From contig NZ_CP007142.1 in NCBI RefSeq assembly GCF_000940805.1, forward strand, positions 4,378,593 to 4,442,592: 64,000 nt of DNA, read 5' to 3'. Below the pieces are notes generated by a model, which ran no database searches, was not told the DNA's origin, and saw only the letters and a program-made list of their open reading frames with translations. How positions within the stretch are numbered: position 1 is the first letter of the stretch; each line of letters starts with the position of its first letter. Below, one piece after another: positions 58,040-64,000 of the stretch. The translations under genes and the position numbers were made by a program. Origin of the DNA: Gynuella sunshinyii YC6258. GTDB taxonomy: Bacteria > Pseudomonadota > Gammaproteobacteria > Pseudomonadales > Natronospirillaceae.

Positions 58040-58672
58040 TTATTGCTTCAGCATGATCACCAGAAATTGTGCCGGACCATGCGCTCCATACGCCAGTGTC
58101 TGTTGAATATCCGCCGTTTTACTGGGGCCGGAGATCATAATCAGATTGGTCGGCAGCGGAGCCTGTTGTTGACGCATGAATGCTGCCATATCGGCAAAAC
58201 CGTCACTCTCCCGAACGATAGCAACATGACAGGGTGGTACCAGTGACAGTGCCCGGGGCTCATGCTCTGAGGATTGCAACACCACCGTGCCGGTTTCGGC
58301 AACCCAGGCCACAGCGGAGGTAATACCCATATCCAGCTGATGAAACAACTCAGAACGATGTTGGATCACACTTTCCGGCGTCCACCATTGATACTCTTTC
58401 CTGAGTCGAAACTGAGTCAGGTATCCCGCCAGCCAGTTCCCGTGAGGGCTGCTGTATGAGCGAATGCCCAGTTTTTGACAATAGCGTTCCAGAGTACTCG
58501 TCAACTCGTCCGGGCGGATTAGCACCACCTCTCCATGCACGGCCTCCAGAGAGCGCTTAAACCGCGAAAACATATCTTCAGCAGATGTCTCTTGCTCGGT
58601 GATTTCCGGCTCCGGATATTTGACGGGTGAAACTGAATGTAATCTGGCCAATATCGCGTCACGACTGCTCAT
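58040..58672 (-). CDS. lutC: lactate utilization protein C
   Basis: LutC/YkgG subunit of the three-part iron-sulfur L-lactate oxidation complex. A LUD-type fold with AVAWVAETGTVVLQSSEHEP, ALSLVPPCHVAIVRESDG and LIMISGPSKTADI. 210 residues. It overlaps lutB by four bases (ATGA). No catalytic role is proven for this subunit alone. Confidence 0.93.
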   Translation of the reverse strand: MSSRDAILARLHSVSPVKYPEPEITEQETSAEDMFSRFKRSLEAVHGEVVLIRPDELTSTLERYCQKLGIRSYSSPHGNWLAGYLTQFRLRKEYQWWTPESVIQHRSELFHQLDMGITSAVAWVAETGTVVLQSSEHEPRALSLVPPCHVAIVRESDGFADMAAFMRQQQAPLPTNLIMISGPSKTADIQQTLAYGAHGPAQFLVIMLKQ

Positions 58673-60075
58673 GAATGGGACCTCCTCTTACGCATCTGTT
58701 GATGCAGGGTTTGTTTTGAAAAAGCCGGTTTGCGACGCTTCCAGGTCCAGGGGCCAAGGTTGTCCGGTAACAGCGGATGAATACGACTGAACATGTGCAG
58801 CCCCAGCCGATACAGTTTTGGGTGAACATTGGCAAAGCGCCAGAATGCCCAAATAAACTTCTCACGTTTTTTGGCATTGGACGGCGTCACTTCCGAAGCC
58901 TGATAACGCCAGCGCTGCAGCAGTTCCGGAATGGGAATTTTCACCGGACACACGTCACCACATGCACCACATAATGTCGATGCCGTAGGCAGGTGGGCAG
59001 TATGCATCAGCCCTTGAAGATGAGGCATCAATATCTTGCCAATCGGTCCAGGATAGGTTGTGTCATAGGTATGGCCACCCACACGGCGATAGACGGGGCA
59101 ATGATTCATACACGCCCCACAACGGATGCATTGCAAAGTCTGTCGCTGTTGTTCATCTGCATATGCCTGGCTACGACCATTATCGAGCAGTATCAAATGT
59201 ACCTGCTCGGGTCCATCCAAGTCAGTGCCACGCCTGGGACCGGAAATCATATTGACGTAGGTACTGATATTCTGGCCTGTGGCAGAACGGGTCAGCACAT
59301 GCAACAGCGGTGGCAGATCATTCAATGACGCCACCACTTTTTCGATACCCATGAAAGCAATATGCACTTTCGGCATCGTCGTTGACATACGCCCATTGCC
59401 TTCATTCTCCACCAGACAAAGCGTACCCGTCTCCGCCACGGCAAAATTAACCCCTGAAACACCAATATCAGCGGTCTCAAAAGCATGCCTCAATACACGG
59501 CGACCAATGCGGATCAACTCATCGACATCCTCGGTATACTGAATTCCAGGGATCTTATCTGCGAACAGCCGGGCGATTTCCTGTTTGGTTTTATGAATCG
59601 CCGGCATGATGATATGTGAAGGTGTCTCACCGGCCAGCTGAACGATATATTCACCCATATCGGATTCAAGACAGGACATCCCGGCGGCAATCAACACATC
59701 GTTCAGATGGATTTCTTCTGACACCATGCTTTTGCCTTTGACCACACTGGTGGCTTTTTGCTGCCGACAGATATCAAGCGCAATAGCACTGGCCTGCTGG
59801 CCAGTCTCGGCCCAGTGCACCTGGATACCGTTGGCCTGACAACGGCTTTCCAACTGTTCGAGTAACTCAGGAAGACGCGACAACGCACTTTTTTTAATCG
59901 CTGAGGCCTGTTGACGGCGCTGTTCAAATACCGCCTGATCCGGAAACTGTAACCGCCGCTTTTCCTGTAAATAATCCATGGCTCCAGCCAGACCGGATTG
60001 TAAAACCGGATTGTTCAAAGCGTCCTGAACACCACTTCGCCAGTGTTCAACAGATGTGTGCCGTGGTTGGCTCAT
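58669..60075 (-). CDS. lutB: lactate utilization protein B, iron-sulfur
   Basis: LutB/YkgF subunit, 468 residues. A LUD domain (KSMVSEEIHLNDVL, GVNFAVAETGTLCLVENEGN) is followed by two 4Fe-4S sites: CIRCGACMNHCPVYRRVGG and STLCGACGDVCPVKIPIPEL. It carries electrons in the oxidation of L-lactate to pyruvate. Overlaps lutA and lutC by four bases on each side. Confidence 0.95.
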   Translation of the reverse strand: MSQPRHTSVEHWRSGVQDALNNPVLQSGLAGAMDYLQEKRRLQFPDQAVFEQRRQQASAIKKSALSRLPELLEQLESRCQANGIQVHWAETGQQASAIALDICRQQKATSVVKGKSMVSEEIHLNDVLIAAGMSCLESDMGEYIVQLAGETPSHIIMPAIHKTKQEIARLFADKIPGIQYTEDVDELIRIGRRVLRHAFETADIGVSGVNFAVAETGTLCLVENEGNGRMSTTMPKVHIAFMGIEKVVASLNDLPPLLHVLTRSATGQNISTYVNMISGPRRGTDLDGPEQVHLILLDNGRSQAYADEQQRQTLQCIRCGACMNHCPVYRRVGGHTYDTTYPGPIGKILMPHLQGLMHTAHLPTASTLCGACGDVCPVKIPIPELLQRWRYQASEVTPSNAKKREKFIWAFWRFANVHPKLYRLGLHMFSRIHPLLPDNLGPWTWKRRKPAFSKQTLHQQMRKRRSHS

Positions 60076-60818
60076 AACTGACCTGCCTGTTGTAGTTGTT
60101 GATGAACCCAGGACGCAATGTGCATACCCGCCAGAGCCTCACCCCGCCAGGATAAGTGACCATTAATATTCAACATACAGGCGCAGTCAGCGCTAACCAA
60201 GGCATCGGGGTTTTGTGCCAGGATGGCATCACACTTATCAGCCACCATTGCTGTGGAAATCTCTTTATGCCGAACGGCAAACGTGCCACCAAAACCACAG
60301 CACTCAGACTCTCTCTGGTGAGTTTGCAAACTTGCCCCTGGAGCCTGTTGAAGCGCTCGTGAGACAGTCTCAAAAGTGCCCATTTCACGACGCGCGGTAC
60401 AGCTGGTATGCAATACCACTCTGTCGACAGTGCTGGTTTCCGGCCAGTGGAAGTTTGGATGATTGAAAACAAACTCACTCCATTCAATGACTTTTTGACT
60501 GAAGGCCTGAACAGAGTCTCCCAACAATCGAGGGTAATGATGTTTCATCATGCCAGCACAGGAACCGGACAGCACAATTACCGGCCAGGGTTCTGGAAAC
60601 AATGAGACCTGATGGCCTGCCACGGTGGTCGCTTGCTGTTCAAATCCGGACGTATATGCCGGTTGTCCGCAACAACTCTGATCCTCCACATAAACCACTT
60701 GCAAACCAAGACTTTCGAGTACTTCGACCGCATGAATACCAGCCTCCGCAAAAGCCAGATCAACGACACAGGTACCATATAGATAAACATGAGTGACAGA
60801 CGAATAATCCAGGGACAT
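60072..60818 (-). CDS. lutA: lactate utilization protein A
   Basis: LutA/YkgE subunit, 248 residues, with two CCG domains that bind heterodisulfide-reductase-type clusters: VEDQSCCGQPAYTSGF and ESECCGFGGTFAV. First gene of the lutABC operon, followed by lutB with ATGA overlap. The start at 60818 is conventional although its ribosome binding site is weak. No lactate permease gene is in the window. Confidence 0.94.
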   Translation of the reverse strand: MSLDYSSVTHVYLYGTCVVDLAFAEAGIHAVEVLESLGLQVVYVEDQSCCGQPAYTSGFEQQATTVAGHQVSLFPEPWPVIVLSGSCAGMMKHHYPRLLGDSVQAFSQKVIEWSEFVFNHPNFHWPETSTVDRVVLHTSCTARREMGTFETVSRALQQAPGASLQTHQRESECCGFGGTFAVRHKEISTAMVADKCDAILAQNPDALVSADCACMLNINGHLSWRGEALAGMHIASWVHQQLQQAGQL

Positions 60819-61156
60819 AGCAATACCATTGTGGTTATTTCAATTCGGCCGACAGCCGCTTTTTTAACATTAGCCATTTTCAAATTTGTTTACAGCAATG
60901 GTATGCAGTTAATTTGATTCGACTTATCGCTAGTAGACTGAAAACACCACAAAACTATATAACCTGTTCATAATGATCAGGTTACCTACACTGACTTAAC
61001 GCATGTAGCCGGGGGGGCAGGATTCGGCGAAAATACCGTTGACTTCCGGGGTCGTGACTTTTCGTCAGGCGAACCACCCTGATGCGTACTGCCAGTCATG
61101 CAGTGTTTTGTCAGGTAATCAATAACCGTTACGCAAATTTCATAGTGGTCAGACCA
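60819..61156. other. divergent control region between lutA and the GntR gene
   Basis: A 338-bp gap without a gene. It holds the palindrome described separately and the promoters of both the lut operon and its presumed regulator. Confidence 0.5.
60960..60984. promoter_or_regulatory. candidate GntR/LldR-type operator
   Basis: A 7-bp inverted repeat TAACCTG/CAGGTTA with an 11-base spacer, located in the divergent gap. A FadR-type repressor of lactate genes would be expected to bind a site of this layout here. Confidence 0.45.
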
Positions 61157-61888
61157 ATGCCGCAATATCGTTCAGAAGAGATACGCGATTTACTACTGCA
61201 ACAGCTTCAGGACGGTGCCATCGCCACCGGCGAGCGCCTGCCCTCAGAACGACAGCTGGCGCAGCAGTATGCTGTCAGCCGCCCAATCGTACGTGAGGCA
61301 CTGCAGGCACTAAAAAGCCAGGGCTGGGTGATTAGCAAGCGCGGCGGAGGGACGTATGCCGCCAATGGCCTGGAACGTTCTGCACCAACCCTGTTGCCAG
61401 GACATATGGACAGAAATATCGGCCTGCAGGAAGAATTGCTGGAGTATCGTTATGCTCTGGAAGGACAGACTGCCTATCTGGCGGCACAGCGAGCTTCGGA
61501 AGCTGATCTGAAAAAACTCGAACGAGCGTTCTTAAGACTGCAGCAGGCTCATCAGCTAAAAGATGCTCAACAGGAAGCCACCAGTGACGCGATCTTCCAT
61601 CTCGCCATTGCGGAAGCGAGCCAGAATCGGGTTTTGCATTACAGTTTGCAGACACTGTTCGATTTGCTAAGACAACACATCAGCAGCAACATAGGTAGCC
61701 TGTCACGGCGACCGGAAACCCGCCTGACACTGATCCGCCAACATCGCAGAATCTTTGATGCCATTCACAGGCACCAGCCCGAACGGGCTCGCGAGGTGGT
61801 TTATGAACATCTGGATTTCGTCAAACGCATACTCACTGACCTCGCTGAAGAACACCAGCGCCTCAAAGAAAAATCCGGGACCCGTTAA
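61157..61888 (+). CDS. GntR-family (FadR/LldR type) transcriptional regulator
   Basis: A 243-residue regulator. Winged helix: GERLPSERQLAQQYAVSRPI followed by VREALQALKSQGWVISKRGGG. The helical FCD ligand domain holds metal-binding type His/Asp positions (FHLAIAEASQNRVL, and HRRIFDAIHRHQPERAREVV). Start at MPQYRSEEI (61157); the frame opens 25 codons earlier. Divergent from lutABC, it is the probable lactate-responsive repressor of that operon. Its stop overlaps the convergent peptidase stop. Confidence 0.9.
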   Translation: MPQYRSEEIRDLLLQQLQDGAIATGERLPSERQLAQQYAVSRPIVREALQALKSQGWVISKRGGGTYAANGLERSAPTLLPGHMDRNIGLQEELLEYRYALEGQTAYLAAQRASEADLKKLERAFLRLQQAHQLKDAQQEATSDAIFHLAIAEASQNRVLHYSLQTLFDLLRQHISSNIGSLSRRPETRLTLIRQHRRIFDAIHRHQPERAREVVYEHLDFVKRILTDLAEEHQRLKEKSGTR

Positions 61889-62400
61889 CGATCCATCAAC
61901 ATTTCGCCGGGATCGATATAAAACGCTTTTTTATACCCCTGACTGGTGCGATCTATCTTCCAGGGAAAAGGAATCATCCTCACAACCGAATAATGCAGAT
62001 GAGGAGGTTTGCCTTTGGCATTGCCACTGTCGCCGAGAGAAGCGATTTTGTCACCGGATGCAACGATGGAAAATGCGGACGTATCAATCGTATTAAGGTG
62101 AGCAAAATAATGCAGGTGCCATTTGGGACCTAACACCAGTACAACATTACCACCCAAACGAATCTGACCGGTATACAGCACCAGACCACCTGTTGTACTC
62201 AAGACATCAGTACCGGTTTTGCCAAAGATATCGATACCCTTATGAACTCCAGAGACTCCCCAGGGCTCATACCAGAATGATTTTGGATTCCAGTCCCGTT
62301 GACTGGCACCGGCGACAGGAATGACTATTCGTTCCGGCAAACAATAACCCACCACTATCAACACCAGAATACAGGTGCCAAACAAATACTTCTTTTTCAT
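61885..62400 (-). CDS. M23-family metallopeptidase
   Basis: A 171-residue exported peptidase with an N-terminal membrane/signal segment (KYLFGTCILVLIVVGYCLP). The LytM zinc site is HKGIDIFGKTG (HxxxD) plus HLHYSVV; HLHYFAHLNTI is the other family strand. M23 enzymes cut peptidoglycan cross-bridges. It is short, with no LysM or coiled-coil region. Overlaps the GntR gene's end by four bases, convergent. Confidence 0.9.
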   Translation of the reverse strand: MKKKYLFGTCILVLIVVGYCLPERIVIPVAGASQRDWNPKSFWYEPWGVSGVHKGIDIFGKTGTDVLSTTGGLVLYTGQIRLGGNVVLVLGPKWHLHYFAHLNTIDTSAFSIVASGDKIASLGDSGNAKGKPPHLHYSVVRMIPFPWKIDRTSQGYKKAFYIDPGEMLMDR

Positions 62401-62614
62401 GAGCTCAGATTAGATAACATGCGAAAAACAATTCGCATGTTATCACTCAAATAACAGACTGGTCGAAATTATGTGGCGATGAGAAAATCTGAAATCAACG
62501 GCTTGGTATCAAACCTTATCTCTCTGAACCTGAATACAGAATGCTCACAGATTTCAAGGTGTGTCCGAACTCAATCGTTTTCTGACCATTCAGTCGAACT
62601 GACACACTTTATCG

Positions 62615-62881
62615 TTATGGCGCAATACCCATCTCATCCAGTCGCATCAGTATTGCCGTCTTCCGTTCTCTGGCGATCTGCTGCCAATGCATGTGTTCCT
62701 GTGCTCCCAACATGGCGTATAAAAAATTTAACCCTACACCTGGAACACTCTGCTTCAACGTTAGATACAACTCAAACGGATCCGACGCCATAAATTCCTC
62801 GACTGATGAGATACCGGCACGATTCAGTATTTCCTCGCTTTTTTTCCCAAGTCCCTGTAGTTCCCGAATTCTCATATTCAT
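62615..62881 (-). CDS. TfoX C-terminal domain protein
   Basis: An 88-residue protein consisting only of the TfoX C-terminal helix-hairpin-like domain: LQGLGKKSEEILNRAGISSV with EEFMASDPFELYLTLKQ and LNFLYAMLGA. Full TfoX/Sxy proteins regulate competence and carry an N-terminal domain missing here; stand-alone C-terminal proteins are common and have unknown roles. Met1 or Met3 may be the start. Confidence 0.85.
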   Translation of the reverse strand: MNMRIRELQGLGKKSEEILNRAGISSVEEFMASDPFELYLTLKQSVPGVGLNFLYAMLGAQEHMHWQQIARERKTAILMRLDEMGIAP

Positions 62882-62901
62882 AAACCGGATTCTTAATATT
62901 G

Positions 62902-63351
62902 TTAATGATCCAAACGCAATTCCATCGGTTGAAACGAAATACCCTCAATCGTTCCCAACGGCCCGGACTCTTCGAACCCAAGCCGCTTATAGACAGGTAC
63001 TGCATAGATAGACGAACGTAGGCGAAATACTTTTGCAGAAGTCTGACTTCGGGCATGCAGCCATAGCCGCCGGGCAATACCGTTACCCTGAAAAGCTTCT
63101 GCTACAAACAAATGGTACAAATAATCCCCCTGTTTGATAGACAGATAACCAACGATCAAACCATCTTGCTCAACGACATAATTCTGAAATTCCGAACTGG
63201 TCAGTCGCTGCGCAAACGCACTTTCGGTCAACGTCTCACTAAACCAATCTGGCAACCTGGCACTGGAGTCATCCAGATAGAAATGCGTCAGTGACATTAC
63301 CAGATTCCTGATTTCTTCCAAATCCTCCAAAAGGGCCTTACGCATATTCAT
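62902..63351 (-). CDS. GNAT-family N-acetyltransferase
   Basis: A 149-residue acetyltransferase. Motif A for acetyl-CoA is HLFVAEAFQGNGIARRLWLHA, and IYAVPVYKRLGFEESGP is the later strand-helix typical of GNAT enzymes. Substrate unknown. It lies 20 bases upstream of the TfoX-domain gene on the same strand and may be co-transcribed. Confidence 0.87.
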   Translation of the reverse strand: MNMRKALLEDLEEIRNLVMSLTHFYLDDSSARLPDWFSETLTESAFAQRLTSSEFQNYVVEQDGLIVGYLSIKQGDYLYHLFVAEAFQGNGIARRLWLHARSQTSAKVFRLRSSIYAVPVYKRLGFEESGPLGTIEGISFQPMELRLDH

Positions 63352-63591
63352 TTCGATTTCTTCTTTATATATGTTATCAAGCTACCTATCACTGAAGCCT
63401 GAGCAGATGTGGCGTTAATCAGTAAGGTAAGTAAATTTTTAGCTAACTATCACAAAATCATCCAAGGCTTCTTATCCGCCAAAGGATGGAGCCTTACAAT
63501 TCAGGGGCTTCTGAAAAATAACAATAGTTTTAATGCAGGCGAAGAAGCACTGCTGGCAAAATCACAGCTTACTATTAATCCGCATTGGCTA

Positions 63592-63672
63592 TATGGCCAA
63601 TGGTGTGCTCCGACACCTCGGCGCATCCCTGCATCACACTATTAACCCGACATAAATACTTGCCGGGTTAAT
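63592..63672 (+). repeat. about 80-bp dispersed repeat, copy B
   Basis: Counterpart of 30973-31052. The core includes CTGCATCACACT and TTAACCCGACATAAAT. TTAACCCG and CGGGTTAA form a short inverted repeat here. Overlaps the end of a doubtful open frame and lies in a gene-free stretch. Confidence 0.6.
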
Positions 63673-64000
63673 AAATCAAACGAGGATTTGAGATGGTGCC
63701 GCCTTCGGACGGGGCTTACAATGCCCTGCGCGAAAACAGGCCATTTTCCCCCTTCCCTAAAATAAACTATGCGTTACAACACTATAACCTGACTGAACAA
63801 ATCCACTGAGCGCCGACAGGCTTGTTAATGATTCAACTCCCAGCGTCACAACAACAAACCACTCACTAAACCCATTCTCATCTTTTCGGCTGCCGACATA
63901 AAAACATCTCTGACCCGACGGTCAACAAATACTGCCACAATAGATTTCGCAATAAAGATATATTGCCGTTTCAACGTTCTGCATGACAGAGCATACCGAC
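63673..64000. other. right end of window without a firm gene
   Basis: A minus-strand frame is open from the window edge to a stop at 63846-63848 (about 50 codons, ending EKMRMGLVSGLLL). It may be the 3' end of a gene starting outside, but the composition is not distinctive. Otherwise nothing recognisable. Confidence 0.3.

Noticed and set aside
57918-58108. Open stretch with GEFGGGTEAQFDYPESLPEP just past lutC
   Set aside because: No start codon in frame and it runs into the antisense of lutC; at most a gene fragment that I cannot name.
63409-63645. 78-aa frame on the plus strand
   Set aside because: It has no ribosome binding site and its end lies inside the dispersed repeat.

Overview
The window reads as chromosome of a Gram-negative gammaproteobacterium, probably of marine or oceanospirillalean type. 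The evidence is the queA-tgt-yajC-secD-secF order, a YejK/NdpA nucleoid protein, MsbA, lipoboxes, an Hcp protein of a type VI secretion system, and TRAP transport plus aromatic catabolism. The taxonomic guess is inference; no rRNA is present.

Layout. 1-6.7 kb: the 3' part of a patatin-like lipase gene, a 32-residue membrane protein, then the leftward queA-tgt-yajC-secD-secF block. 6.9-10.6 kb: tRNA-Leu(CAA) with its own promoter and terminator, followed by a 3.5 kb island bounded by a perfect 99-bp direct repeat of the tRNA 3' end plus terminator. The island has a C4/ash-like structured leader, two small genes, and a type VI secretion module (hcp, a permuted NlpC/P60-like effector, a lipoprotein immunity candidate), but no integrase. 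10.7-20.8 kb: a DeoR-type regulator, a methyltransferase gene behind a perfect Fur-box-like palindrome, yejK, two MFS transporters, a cysteine hydrolase, and a translationally coupled trio (double-domain SagB-type oxidoreductase, unknown 108-aa protein, DUF4213/DUF364 protein). A cluster of GGGACACCCAC-type repeats follows the trio.

21-30 kb: a sugar ABC transporter (binding protein, two permeases, MalK-type ATPase) transcribed leftward. Divergent from it is a second sugar-binding protein in one operon with an OmpR-type regulator and an EnvZ-type kinase, as in Pseudomonas gts/GltR-GtrS. A zinc alcohol dehydrogenase follows.

32-45 kb: protocatechuate 4,5-cleavage catabolism. A TRAP transporter (dctPQM) and the operon ligK-galD-ligI-DUF1932-ligC-AKR-ligA-ligB run leftward from a LysR-family regulator that carries two helix-turn-helix domains. 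A near-identical 26-bp motif lies upstream of both ligK and the regulator. pobA with its AraC regulator (48.6-50.8 kb) supplies protocatechuate from 4-hydroxybenzoate. No 4-oxalomesaconate hydratase is visible, so that step must be encoded elsewhere or done by an unassigned gene.

45-64 kb: a CBM6-GH43 lipoprotein, tRNA-Pro(CGG), DUF72 and GFA proteins, a second GACACCCAC repeat cluster, a small outer-membrane-type protein, a phosphatase gene overlapping an msbA-like gene, a DUF922 protein, an arylamine N-acetyltransferase, the lutABC lactate oxidation operon with a divergent GntR regulator, an M23 peptidase, a TfoX C-terminal-domain protein and a GNAT acetyltransferase. Two small genes (YrhK-like and a small lipoprotein) appear frameshifted.
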